Both the position numbers and the translations under genes were made by a program. From Streptomyces novaecaesareae (GTDB lineage Bacteria; Actinomycetota; Actinomycetes; Streptomycetales; Streptomycetaceae), in the NCBI RefSeq assembly GCF_000716875.1, contig NZ_JNWQ01000039.1:1-61340 (forward strand): 61,340 nt of DNA, in the 5' to 3' direction. Shown here in pieces: positions 8,725 through 16,327 of this stretch. The notes beneath the pieces are model-generated. The model had not been told where the DNA came from, ran no database searches, and saw nothing but the letters and a program-made list of their open reading frames with translations. How positions within the stretch are numbered: position 1 is the stretch's first letter; every line of letters starts with the position of its first letter.

Positions 8725-8764
8725 GGCCGCCTGGCCGCCTGGCCGCCTGGCCGCCTGGCCGCCT
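8725..8764. repeat. five 8-bp tandem repeats (GGCCGCCT)
   Basis: Five exact copies of GGCCGCCT run from 8725 to 8764 and end where the chitinase remnant becomes recognisable. They look like the scar, or a later expansion, at the 5' breakpoint of that pseudogene. Confidence 0.85.
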
Positions 8765-8991
8765 GGAAGGAGCTCAACCCGACTGCGGCGCAGACCCACT
8801 GGGATCCGGTCACCGAGAGCAGCTGGGTCTACGACGGCACCGACTTCTGGACCGGTGACACCCCGCAGACCGTCCGGGCCCGCGGGGCCTACGCCAGGAG
8901 CAAGGGGCTGGGCGGCCTGTTCGCCTTCTCCCTGGAGAACGACGACACGTCCGGAACGATGCTCAACTCGATGGACAGCAGCCTGCGTTGA
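8764..8991 (+). pseudogene. C-terminal remnant of a GH18 chitinase
   Basis: The frame ending at the TGA 8989-8991 encodes about 75 residues typical of the end of a family-18 chitinase. It includes THWDPVTESSWVYDG, FWTGDTPQTVRARGAYAR, SKGLGGLFAFSLENDD and a short TMLNSMDSSL tail. The catalytic DxxDxDxE region and the signal peptide are absent. No start codon with a ribosome-binding site precedes it. Upstream the sequence breaks into an 8-bp tandem repeat and then the divergent methyltransferase gene. It is therefore a 5'-deleted gene that cannot make active enzyme. A terminator follows. Chitin-related genes elsewhere in the window (nagB, chitosanase) are intact. Confidence 0.8.
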
Positions 8992-9009
8992 CGCCCATCA
9001 GCTAACAGC

Positions 9010-9041
9010 GACGGCCCGCGCGGGACTCCGCGCGAGCCGTC
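9010..9041. terminator. bidirectional terminator hairpin
   Basis: GACGGC-C-CGCGCGG pairs with CCGCGCG-A-GCCGTC around a GACT loop. It lies between the chitinase remnant and the convergent DUF4239 gene. Confidence 0.75.
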
Positions 9042-9068
9042 CGCAGTCCGGGACGTCAGCCGACCGGC

Positions 9069-9842
9069 TCAGCCCTTGAGGTTGAGCGAAGGGAAAAGGT
9101 CCTCGAACGGCTGGGTGGTCACCGAGACGCTCCGGGAGAACGGGTCGTCGAAGTCCCAGATCATGAACAGCAGGAACGCGATCAGCGCACTGAAGCACAG
9201 GGCCAACACCAACTCCCGTGGCGTGCGCCGGATCTGCAGGGCGAACAGCATGCCGACGGTCACCACGGCGCCGCCGATCAGACCGAACCACACGATCCCC
9301 GGCATCGTCGGCCCGGCGTTCTGGCCGCGCGCGTCGCGGGCGTCCGAGGCCTGGCTGATCCGGTCCATGATCGGCTGGTAGGCCTGGGACTCCAGGTCGG
9401 AGGCCGGCGGCCGGGTGGCGACGTCCGTCTGCAGCTTCTGCAGCAGCTGGTCGCCCTTCGCGCTGATCTCGCCGTTCTCCTTCATGTAGTCCCACTCGAC
9501 GTTCACCACGTACGTGACGTAGGCGTCCACGTCGGCGCGGACCTGGTCGCGGAACTCGGCCGGGTAGACCACCACCCGGTCGCTCACCTCGCGCAGCGAC
9601 TGCGCCTCGCGGAACAGGTCGTCCTGGGCGGCGCCGCGCGCCTCCCAGACACCCGCGATGGCGAGACCGAGGACGATCGCGTAGACCACACCGATCATCA
9701 TCGTGATGTATTCGATGACGTCCGGGGTCTCGTCGGTATTCACCTCGGCACCGCCCACCCGGCGGTGCCTCAGCAGCACCACCGCCACCACGACGGCACA
9801 GGCCGACGCCATGGCGATGGTCAATGCCACCCACTCGGACAT
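9069..9842 (-). CDS. DUF4239 (bestrophin-like) membrane protein
   Basis: The 257-residue protein has four predicted membrane segments. The first pair spans residues about 3-23 and 43-67 (ending ALGLAIAGVWEAR); the second pair, about 180-230, carries IVWFGLIGGAVVTVGMLFAL and LVLALCFSALIAFLLFM. A helical Glu/Asp-rich domain lies between them. This is the DUF4239 arrangement, whose function is unproven; distant similarity to bestrophin channels has been noted for the family. The ATG follows AAGGGAG. The gene sits 88 bp downstream of the exported Pro-rich protein on the same strand and may share its transcript. Confidence 0.82.
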   Translation of the reverse strand: MSEWVALTIAMASACAVVVAVVLLRHRRVGGAEVNTDETPDVIEYITMMIGVVYAIVLGLAIAGVWEARGAAQDDLFREAQSLREVSDRVVVYPAEFRDQVRADVDAYVTYVVNVEWDYMKENGEISAKGDQLLQKLQTDVATRPPASDLESQAYQPIMDRISQASDARDARGQNAGPTMPGIVWFGLIGGAVVTVGMLFALQIRRTPRELVLALCFSALIAFLLFMIWDFDDPFSRSVSVTTQPFEDLFPSLNLKG

Positions 9843-9930
9843 GGGAACTCCCTTCTCTGGATTGGCTTGTGACGGAACGGAAAGGTCGGGGCAGCCCGAG
9901 GTCGGGGCCGGCCCCGGAGGGCGGGTCCGG

Positions 9931-10917
9931 TCAGGACCGGCCCGAGCGGCCTCGACCGCGGCCCGGGCGCAGGACTGCCGCCGCGAGCACGCCGGGGACC
10001 ATGATGATCAGGATCGTGGTGGTCATCGGGGCGGCCTGGTGGCGCTGCGGCAGGGGCATCGGCTTCGACGCCGGGACGTGGAACGCCGGCCGCGCGGACG
10101 GGGTCGGCCACAGCGGGCTCGGGGCCGCCGGAGCTGCCGGCGGGGGCGGCACCGCCGGGGCCGGAGTCGCGGGCGGGTCCGGCGCGGGTACGGGGGCGAC
10201 CGGCGCGGCGGGCACGGGCACGACCGGGGCGGGCGCCGGGGGTGCCGGAGGCGGCGGCGGAGGCGCGGGCGCCGGGGGCGGCGTGGGGGTCCGCGTCGGT
10301 GTCGGCGTGGGAGTGGGCGTCGGGCTGGGCGTGTGCGTGGGCGTGGGCGTCGGAGTCGGGGTGTGCGTCGGCGTCGGCGTCGGCGTCGGTGTGGGCGTCG
10401 GCGTCGGACTCGGGCAGGGGTGAGGCCAGTGGTGCCAGCCGTACCCGTCGTCGTCACCGTTCCCGCCGGGCCCGTCGTTCCCGCCCGGCCCGTCCTCCGG
10501 CCGCCCGGGGCCCGGCCTGAGCCCGGCCGAGGCCGAGGAGGGCGCGAGCGGCGCCGGGGTGGCCCTGGGCGTGTGGCACGGGTGGTGCCCGTGCGGGGGT
10601 TTGTGGCCGTGCTTGCCGGTGCCGGCGTTCGGGGCCACGCTGACTCCGACCTGGACGTCGACACCCACACCGACGCCCACGCTCCCGCCCGGCCCGACCG
10701 ACACCGAGACCTCGGTCTCCGTGCACACGCAGATGTCCACGGCCGGGCCGTGCGCGTGCCCTCCGGTGTGCTCGGCCCCGGACGCGGTCGCGCCGGTGAC
10801 CAGCGCGCACATCGCGACCACGCCGGCCGCCGCGCCGATCAGCCGCACCCGCCGCTCGGAGGCCGTGGTCCCACCGCCGCGCAGCGGTATCCGTCGTAAC
10901 TGCCGACGCTGGGACAT
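9931..10917 (-). CDS. exported His-rich, Val/Gly-alternating, Pro/Thr-repeat protein
   Basis: The product of about 328 residues has a signal region (core RLIGAAAGVVAMCALVTG), then four unusual blocks. First comes an alternating Val segment (ETEVSVSVGPGGSVGVG and VDVQVGVSVAP). A His cluster follows (KHGHKPPHGHHPCH), then a long (PT)n tract with TH and SP variants, then a Pro/Ala-rich stretch. It ends with a hydrophobic segment (TTTILIIMVPGVLAAAV) and a basic tail, which suggests membrane retention of a surface protein. I recognise no family. The start is uncertain: the ATG at 10915-10917 or the GTG at 10924-10926. Repeat-rich DNA at 10270-10420 encodes the PT tract. Confidence 0.65.
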   Translation of the reverse strand: MSQRRQLRRIPLRGGGTTASERRVRLIGAAAGVVAMCALVTGATASGAEHTGGHAHGPAVDICVCTETEVSVSVGPGGSVGVGVGVDVQVGVSVAPNAGTGKHGHKPPHGHHPCHTPRATPAPLAPSSASAGLRPGPGRPEDGPGGNDGPGGNGDDDGYGWHHWPHPCPSPTPTPTPTPTPTPTHTPTPTPTPTHTPSPTPTPTPTPTRTPTPPPAPAPPPPPPAPPAPAPVVPVPAAPVAPVPAPDPPATPAPAVPPPPAAPAAPSPLWPTPSARPAFHVPASKPMPLPQRHQAAPMTTTILIIMVPGVLAAAVLRPGRGRGRSGRS

Positions 10918-11119
10918 GGGCTCCACACACCTCTCGGGTCGTCTCGGCTCGCGTCAGGAAGGAACACAGGGAACGGGAAACGGGGGGCCGGAAGGAGCTC
11001 GGGTCGAAGGCGCCGAGCACCGAGCGCCGGCCGCCGTACGGTCGGCAAGCAGGCCAAGAACGGCCACCCCCGCCCGGAAGTCAATCGCGCACGACCAAAA
11101 GTGACCAGAAACGATCAGG

Positions 11120-11151
11120 CGGACGGCCCGCCTCCGGGGGCGGGCCGTCCG
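11120..11151 (-). terminator. terminator after the encapsulin gene
   Basis: A perfect 13-bp stem (CGGACGGCCCGCC with GGCGGGCCGTCCG) with a TCCGGG loop lies 62 bp past the eshA stop. It separates eshA from the downstream exported-protein gene. Confidence 0.85.
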
Positions 11152-11212
11152 TCATCAGGTCAAACGATCATCGAGCCAAAGGGTTACGGCCCCGGCTCGC
11201 CGTTCCGTGGGC

Positions 11213-12619
11213 TCAGTGGCGGCGGTGCGCGATCTCCACGTTCTCCAGCACGCCGACCGCGTCCGGCACCAGGATGGCCGCCGAGTAGTAGGCGCTGACC
11301 AGGTACGAGATGATCGCCTTCTCGTCGATCCCCATGAAGCGGACCGAGAGCGACGGCTGGTACTCGTCCGGGATCCCGGTCTGGTGCAGGCCGATGACGC
11401 CCTGGTTGTCCTCACCGGTACGGATCACGAGGATCGAGCTCGTGTTCTCCTTGGTGATCGGGATCTTGTTGCACGGCAGGATCGGCACCCCGCGCCACGC
11501 CGGCACCTGCTGCCCGCCGAGGTCGACGTGGGTGGGGTACAGGCCCCGGGCGTTGAACTCGCGGCCGATCGCGGCGATGGTCCGCGGGTGGGCCAGCAGG
11601 TAGTCGGGGTCGCGGCGGCGGTTGAGCAGCTCGTCCAGGTCGTCCGGGGTGGGCGGGCCGGAGTGGGTCTGGATCCGCTGGTCGAAGTCGGCGTTGTTGA
11701 GCAGGCCGAACTCCGGGTTGTTGACGAGCTCGTGCTCCTGGCGCTCGCGCAGGGCCTCGATGGTCAGCCGGAGCTGGTGCTCGGTCTGGTTCATCGGCTC
11801 GTTGTACAGGTCCGCGACCCGGCTGTGGATCTTGAGCACGGTCTGCGCGACGCTCAGCTCGTACTCGCGGGGCTTGAGCTCGTAGTCCACGAAGGCGCCG
11901 GGCAGCTCGAACTCGCCGTGGTGGCCGGCCGACATAGCGATCTCGGCCTCGCCGCGCTCGTTCTGGGCCTGCAGCGGCAGGGCCAGGAAGGCCTGCAGGT
12001 GTTCCTGGAGGCTCGGCGCGTTGTCCCGGATGGCGGCGAAGTCCGCCCGGCTCAGGGTGAGCGCGACACCGGCGGTGGCGGTCTTGGCGGTGAAGTCCCA
12101 GAGGGCGTCCGGGTTCAGCAGGGCGTCGTCACCGAAGCGGTCGCCGTCGCCGGCCACGCCGACCACGGTCTCGTCGCCGTACTTACCGGTGCCGATCTGG
12201 TTGATCTTGCCGTGCGCGATCAGGAAGATGCGGTCGGCGGCCTCGCCCTGGGTGACGAGCACCTCGCCGGGGCCGAAGTCCCGCTGCTGGCAGCGGTCGG
12301 CCAGGGCGGTCAGCACCTCCTCGTCCTCGTAGCCGCGCAGCAGGGCCAACTCGCCCAGCTCGGCCGGGATCACCCGGACCTGGGAACCGGTCTTGATGAA
12401 CTCCACCACACCGTTGCCCACGGTGTAGGTGAGCCGCCGGTTGACCCGGTAGGCCGCGCCGGCGGCCTGCACCCAGGGGAGCACCTTGAGCAGCCAGCGG
12501 GAGGTGATCTCCTGCATCTGCGGTGCGGACTTGGTCGTGGTCGCAAGGTTACGGGCAGCGGCCGTCGCAAGGCTCTGCTGCTTGACCTGCTCTGTCTCCG
12601 GGGTCGTGTCCACGGGCAT
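11213..12619 (-). CDS. eshA: EshA-like family 2B encapsulin shell protein with cyclic-nucleotide-binding domain
   Basis: The 468-residue protein has an N-terminal segment, a cyclic-nucleotide-binding domain (about 90-215: [39 protein letters not shown]) and a C-terminal HK97-like shell domain (about 225-468: [49 protein letters not shown]). There is no helix-turn-helix, so it is not a Crp-type regulator. This is the architecture of EshA of Streptomyces griseus, which forms large particles and has been linked to ppGpp levels and differentiation; related family 2B shells package terpene cyclases. The phosphate-binding cassette has Lys where Crp-type proteins have Arg. The ATG at 12617-12619 is chosen for its GGAG site at 9 bases and the family length. 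No cargo gene is adjacent. Confidence 0.9.
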   Translation of the reverse strand: MPVDTTPETEQVKQQSLATAAARNLATTTKSAPQMQEITSRWLLKVLPWVQAAGAAYRVNRRLTYTVGNGVVEFIKTGSQVRVIPAELGELALLRGYEDEEVLTALADRCQQRDFGPGEVLVTQGEAADRIFLIAHGKINQIGTGKYGDETVVGVAGDGDRFGDDALLNPDALWDFTAKTATAGVALTLSRADFAAIRDNAPSLQEHLQAFLALPLQAQNERGEAEIAMSAGHHGEFELPGAFVDYELKPREYELSVAQTVLKIHSRVADLYNEPMNQTEHQLRLTIEALRERQEHELVNNPEFGLLNNADFDQRIQTHSGPPTPDDLDELLNRRRDPDYLLAHPRTIAAIGREFNARGLYPTHVDLGGQQVPAWRGVPILPCNKIPITKENTSSILVIRTGEDNQGVIGLHQTGIPDEYQPSLSVRFMGIDEKAIISYLVSAYYSAAILVPDAVGVLENVEIAHRRH

Positions 12620-13055
12620 CGGCAGGGTCTCCATTCCTGTGGTCGGGTCACGCGGCTGGGGCCATTCGGACCGCCCTGGCGCATGCCCATGACGGATCAT
12701 CAGATCCGTAGACTGGTGGGGGGTTTTGGCGAAGTGTCGCGAAGGTGGTCGCCGTCTCCCGACGACCCACCGGGAACCCTAGATCACCAGGACCCGACCA
12801 GGCCCGTACGAACGCCCACTACCCCCCGATAGGGTGAATCTCGCGCGGTCCGCCCCCACCGCGCCGCCGAGCGGAGGAACATCCGTTCGCACCTGCGACC
12901 CCCGCACTGCCAACGGATTCCCGTCCCCGCCCAGCCGCCCCCGGACGGCCCCGCAGGCCACCGCCCGGCGTCAACCCGGCACACCGGCACGGCGGTTCGG
13001 CGGGATCGGCGGAGCAACCGCGACCGTCCGCGGCGGATGCCACGCGGACGGCCCG
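12620..13055 (-). promoter_or_regulatory. 436-bp upstream region of eshA
   Basis: The gap lies between the mocR stop and the eshA start, both on the minus strand, and should hold the eshA promoter. It contains the inverted repeat ACGGATC-ATCA-GATCCGT at 12692-12709 (7-bp arms), 73 bp before the start. It also contains a GAAC-ATCC-GTTC box at 12877-12888 that fits the actinobacterial LexA core. A TAGGGT -10-like hexamer lies near 12777. I see no gene in it. Confidence 0.45.
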
Positions 13056-14510
13056 TCAGGCCGCGGGCGGCAGGATGTCGCAGAGCGCCGCGAGCGCCGC
13101 CGGGTAGGCGTGGTCGGGCGGCGTGGCGTAGCCGACCACCAGGCCGTCCACGACGGGCATGGCCTCCGGGCCGATCGCCGGGTGCCGGTAGTCGGCGAGG
13201 CCTTCCACCGCCAGGCCCCGGTAGGCGGCGGCCTTGAGCACCGAGCGCTCGGTGCCCGGTTCGAGGCGCAGCACCGCGTGCAGGCCAGCCGCGATGCCGG
13301 ACACCTCGATGTGCGGGGCGCTCGCCGCGAGCGCGGCCACCAGCTGGTCGCGGCGATCCCGGTAGCGGTGGCGCATCCGGCGCAGGTGCCGGTCGTAGCC
13401 GCCGGAGTCGATGAACTCGGCCAGGGTCAGCTGGTCCAGTGCGCTGGCCCAGCCCTCGCGTTCGCCCTTGGCGGCAAGCACCCGGTCGACCAGGTGGTCC
13501 GGCAGCACCATCCAGCCGAGGCGCAGCGCGGGCGTGAGGCTCTTGCTGGTGCTGCCGAGGTAGACGACCCGCTCGGGGTCGAGGCCCTGGACGGCGCCGA
13601 CCGGCTGGCGGTCGTAGCGGAACTCGCCGTCGTAGTCGTCCTCCAGGATCAGCCCGCCCCGGCCGCGCGCCCAGTCGACCACGGCGGCGCGGCGGCCCGC
13701 ATGCAGCGGGCCGCCGGTCGGGAACTGGTGGGCGGGGGTGAGCAGGACCGTACGGACCTCCCCGTGGTACGCCAACTCGTCGACCCGGGCGCCCTGTTCG
13801 TCGATCGACAGCGGAACGCCGGTGGCGCCTGCGGCGGCCAGCAGCCCGCGGTGGAAGCCCAGCCCGTACGCCTCGACGGCCGGCGGCCCGTTCTCGGCGG
13901 GCGGCAGTACGGGCCTCGCGCCGTCGAAGAGCAGCCGCAGGGCGTGGGCGAAGCCGGAGCAGATCACGATCCGGTCCGGGTCGGTGCGCACGCCGCGGGC
14001 GCGGGCCAGGTACTCGGCGAGGACGGTGCGCAGTTCGCGTCGGCCCTGCGGGTCGCCGGGTCCGAAGGCCTCGTTGGGCGCGACGGTGAGGGCCCGGCGG
14101 GCGGCGGCCAGCCAGGCGGTGCGGGGGAAGGAGGCGGCGTCGGGCTGGCCTTGGCGCAGGTCGTACCGGGGCCCGGGGCGTACCGACGGCCGGCGGGCCC
14201 GGGTGGGCGGCACGGGTTCGGCGCGTTCGGCGACGGTGGTGCCGGAGCCCTGGCGGGCGGTGAGCCAGCCCTCGGCGACGAGCTCGGCGTAGGCCTCGGC
14301 GGCGGTGTTGCGAGCCAGGCCGAGGTCGGTGGCGAGGGCGCGGTAGGGCGGCAGCCGGGTGCCGGGGGCGAGGCGGCCGCTGCGGATCGCCTCGCGCAGG
14401 GCGGCCATCAGCGCGGCGCGGCGGCCGCCGGTGGCGGGGAGGTCGAGGTGCAGGTCGTTGCCGGTCGGGTGGGCGGGCTCGGAGGGGTGCGTGCCCCGCG
14501 TGTCCGTCAT
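13056..14510 (-). CDS. MocR/PdxR-type GntR regulator with aminotransferase domain
   Basis: The 484-residue protein has an N-terminal GntR winged helix (about 28-95: LMAALREAIRSGRLAPGTRL, LARNTAAEAYAELVAEGWL) and a C-terminal fold-type-I aminotransferase domain. The latter has the LILEDDYDGEFRY strand and the PLP lysine in STSKSLTPALRLGW. MocR proteins bind PLP or an aldimine and control vitamin B6, GABA, taurine or amino-acid genes. No pdxS/T, gab or tau gene is near, so the target is unknown. The ATG at 14508-14510 has only a weak AGGG site. It may regulate a distant gene or itself. Confidence 0.9.
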   Translation of the reverse strand: MTDTRGTHPSEPAHPTGNDLHLDLPATGGRRAALMAALREAIRSGRLAPGTRLPPYRALATDLGLARNTAAEAYAELVAEGWLTARQGSGTTVAERAEPVPPTRARRPSVRPGPRYDLRQGQPDAASFPRTAWLAAARRALTVAPNEAFGPGDPQGRRELRTVLAEYLARARGVRTDPDRIVICSGFAHALRLLFDGARPVLPPAENGPPAVEAYGLGFHRGLLAAAGATGVPLSIDEQGARVDELAYHGEVRTVLLTPAHQFPTGGPLHAGRRAAVVDWARGRGGLILEDDYDGEFRYDRQPVGAVQGLDPERVVYLGSTSKSLTPALRLGWMVLPDHLVDRVLAAKGEREGWASALDQLTLAEFIDSGGYDRHLRRMRHRYRDRRDQLVAALAASAPHIEVSGIAAGLHAVLRLEPGTERSVLKAAAYRGLAVEGLADYRHPAIGPEAMPVVDGLVVGYATPPDHAYPAALAALCDILPPAA

Positions 14511-14554
14511 GTTCACGCACCCTACCCGCCGCCCCACCGGCACCCTGCGGGCGG

Positions 14555-14618
14555 TCGACGACTTACCAGGTCGACGACTTACCAGGGGACGACTTACTTG
14601 GGGACGACTTACTTGGGG
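14555..14618. repeat. four 15-16-bp tandem repeats, each with a stop codon
   Basis: Units of the form GACGACTTACYWGGG repeat four times between 14555 and 14618. On the minus strand each reads GTCGTC..TAA, a copy of the VVPK-stop end that is readable from 14611 upward. Confidence 0.85.
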
Positions 14619-14646
14619 ACGACGGTCACCGGCCAGCGGCCGGCCT

Positions 14647-14784
14647 TCACCAGCCGGACGGCGCGTCGGCCGCCCCTCCGGCCTCGGCTCCGGCCGGCCC
14701 TTCGGCCCCGGCCCCGGCCCCGGGCGCGCCCCGACCGGGCGTTCCCGCGCCCGCCGGGCCTGCTGTCTCGTTCTCGTCGCTCAT
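14647..14784 (-). CDS. small low-complexity ORF, possibly frameshifted
   Basis: The 45-residue frame MSDENETAGPAGAG... is Gly/Ala/Pro-rich and ends at 14647. A different minus-strand frame continues past it and encodes VRLVKAGRWPVTVVPK before a TAA at 14609-14611. That is a protein-like end, unlike the Arg/Gly-rich shadow preceding it. A single-base shift near 14665-14680 would join the two into a protein of about 58 residues. The 3' end is then duplicated in the tandem repeat at 14555-14618. The ribosome-binding site is weak. I cannot name a family, and the smaller frame may be spurious. Confidence 0.3.
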   Translation of the reverse strand: MSDENETAGPAGAGTPGRGAPGAGAGAEGPAGAEAGGAADAPSGW

Positions 14785-15257
14785 GGCGCCGAGGCTATGC
14801 CCGGCACCGTGGGTGAGTGCAGGGGGCACTCCGGGTGAGGGCTGTGGTGCGGGCCACCCGCAGCGGCAGCGGGCGCCGCGGATTCGGCACCGGAGGCTGG
14901 CCGGCCGTCACGCGCTGTCGACGATGTGCGCGGCCTCACACGACTTTCGGTGTGACTCAGGCCGCTTTCCCCGATGGTTTGATCTTGGAAATGGGTGCAA
15001 ATCGGGCGAAATTGGCACAATTCCTTGATCTTTACCCCCGGTAACAGCCCCCTGACGTGCCTAAACCTCCGAATGCTTGAATCGGCCACAACCACCCCCG
15101 TAACTTCGAACCCGTTGCACCGAGCAATCCGCTCCGGCCGGGCCCCACAGCCCCCGAGCAGGACGGTGCCGGACCACGCGAGTGACGTGTCCCCGAAACC
15201 GACGGCCTTCCGAGGGCCTGGTTCCGCGCGCTCGCATCCCCCTCCGAAAGGCACTTC
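14785..15257. other. 473-bp intergenic region before the Rpf-like gene
   Basis: This relatively A+T-rich region (especially 14965-15040) should carry the promoter and long leader of the Rpf-like gene. It holds a strong two-part hairpin at 14930-14965. I looked for the c-di-AMP riboswitch that precedes many streptomycete muralytic genes and did not see its conserved GCTAACCCGGTAGGC-like end. Confidence 0.5.
14930..14965. promoter_or_regulatory. two-tier inverted repeat in the Rpf-like leader region
   Basis: GCGGCCT-CACAC-GACTTTCG-GTGTG-ACTC-AGGCCGC forms a perfect 7-bp outer and 5-bp inner stem with a 4-base bulge. It is followed by TTTCCCC. It could be a terminator for unseen upstream transcription or a regulatory element; there is no upstream plus-strand gene nearby that needs a terminator. 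Confidence 0.55.
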
Positions 15258-15653
15258 ATGACCTTCCGTAACGAGACCGCCGCTGCCACCACCACTGCCA
15301 CCCCGAAGCGCCGCAACCGCGTCCGGATGGCTCTGATGGCCGGGGCGGTCACCGCCCTGCCCGTGGCCGGCCTCGTCACGGCCACCAGCGCCTCCGCCGC
15401 GCCGGCCTCCGTCTGGGACAAGGTCGCCTCCTGCGAGGCCACCGGCAACTGGGCCATCAACTCCGGCAACGGCTTCTACGGCGGCCTGCAGTTCACCTCC
15501 AGCACCTGGGCGGCCTTCGGCGGCACCTCCTTCGCCCCGCGCGCCGACCTGGCCACCAAGGACCAGCAGATCTCCATCGGCGAGAAGGTCCTCGCCGCCC
15601 AGGGCCCGGGCGCCTGGCCGATCTGCTCCGTCAAGGCCGGTCTGAGCAAGTAA
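15258..15653 (+). CDS. Rpf-like transglycosylase-family secreted protein
   Basis: The 131-residue protein has a signal peptide (RRNRVRMALMAGAVTALPVAG, cleavage near ASAAP) directly followed by a resuscitation-promoting-factor domain of about 75 residues. The domain has VWDKVASCEATGNWAINSGN with the catalytic Glu in SCEATGNW, and the family GFYGGLQFTSSTWAAFGG and ISIGEKVLAAQGPGAWPIC blocks. Rpf proteins cleave peptidoglycan and aid spore germination. No LysM or other wall-binding module is present, so it is a minimal, freely secreted form. The ATG follows GAAAGG. It has its own long leader and a strong terminator, so it is monocistronic. Confidence 0.93.
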   Translation: MTFRNETAAATTTATPKRRNRVRMALMAGAVTALPVAGLVTATSASAAPASVWDKVASCEATGNWAINSGNGFYGGLQFTSSTWAAFGGTSFAPRADLATKDQQISIGEKVLAAQGPGAWPICSVKAGLSK

Positions 15654-15663
15654 GACCCCCCGA

Positions 15664-15695
15664 AGCCGCCGCACCCCCTGCCGGGTGCGGCGGCT
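15664..15695 (+). terminator. terminator after the Rpf-like gene
   Basis: A perfect 13-bp stem (AGCCGCCGCACCC with GGGTGCGGCGGCT) with a CCTGCC loop begins 11 bp after the stop codon. Confidence 0.88.
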
Positions 15696-15739
15696 CCGTC
15701 GTGCCCAGGGCAGGCCGACACCGGGCGGCGGGCCGACCG

Positions 15740-16327
15740 TCAGGCGGCCGGCCGGGGCGGGAGCGGCAGCGGGATGCCGGGCAGGCCGTCGATGCTGGTG
15801 CCGACCAGCGGCTTGCGCTCGCAGTAGGCGCCGAACTCCTCCTCGTCCTTGCGGTCGAAGTACTGGGCGTGCAGGTCGCGGTCCGAGCGGTAGTCCATGA
15901 ACGGCACCGCGTACCCGCAGGAGTCGCTGACCCGCTCGGCCGTGACGAGCACGATCGCCCGTAGCCCCGAACCGTCGGCGGCCGGGCCGAAGTGGCCGAG
16001 CAGGTCGGCGAACCGCGGGTCGTCGCGGAAGATCGCCTCGCCCCGGCCGTGCACCCGCACCACGGTCGGCGGCCCGTCGAAGGCGCACCACATCAGGGTG
16101 ATCCGGCCGTTCTCCCGCAGGTGGGCGACGGTCTCGGCCTGCGAGCCGCCGAAGTCCAGGTAGGCGAGGGTGAGTTCATCGATCACGGCGAGCGTTCCGG
16201 AGCGCCCCTTGGGCGACAGGTTCACGTGCCCGTCCCCGGCCAGCGGGGCCGTCGCGACGAAGTAGACCGGCTGGCTCTCGATGAACCGGCGCAGCCGACC
16301 GTCGATGCATTCGTACTGCTTTCCCAT
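15740..16327 (-). CDS. pyridoxamine 5'-phosphate oxidase-family protein
   Basis: The 195-residue protein has the split-barrel flavin-binding fold: FIESQPVYFVATAPLAGDG, VNLSPKGRSGTLAVIDE, YLDFGGSQAETVAHLRENGRI and TVVRVHGRGEAIF. Members bind FMN, F420 or heme and often act as reductases; true pyridoxamine oxidases are a minority. The C-terminal Arg/Asp/Tyr-rich segment (MDYRSDRDLHAQYFDRKDEEEF) is the usual tail of this subgroup. It is cytosolic. The ATG at 16325-16327 lacks a strong ribosome-binding site, so the start is uncertain, although the fold begins right after it. Confidence 0.85.
   Translation of the reverse strand: MGKQYECIDGRLRRFIESQPVYFVATAPLAGDGHVNLSPKGRSGTLAVIDELTLAYLDFGGSQAETVAHLRENGRITLMWCAFDGPPTVVRVHGRGEAIFRDDPRFADLLGHFGPAADGSGLRAIVLVTAERVSDSCGYAVPFMDYRSDRDLHAQYFDRKDEEEFGAYCERKPLVGTSIDGLPGIPLPLPPRPAA

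Noticed and set aside
11213..12619. Reading the cyclic-nucleotide-binding protein as a Crp/Fnr transcription factor
   Set aside because: It has no helix-turn-helix; the C-terminal half matches the family 2 encapsulin shell.
12877..12888. Calling eshA a confirmed SOS gene
   Set aside because: A GAAC-N4-GTTC match is expected by chance at about 0.4 per window of this composition; no other support is visible.
9069..14510. A 2-methylisoborneol cluster around the encapsulin
   Set aside because: No terpene synthase or geranyl diphosphate methyltransferase is present; the only methyltransferase (7950-8618) is of another type and beyond the chitinase remnant.
14785..15257. c-di-AMP (ydaO) riboswitch before the Rpf-like gene
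   Set aside because: The conserved 3' sequence block is not visible; only an unrelated hairpin is present.
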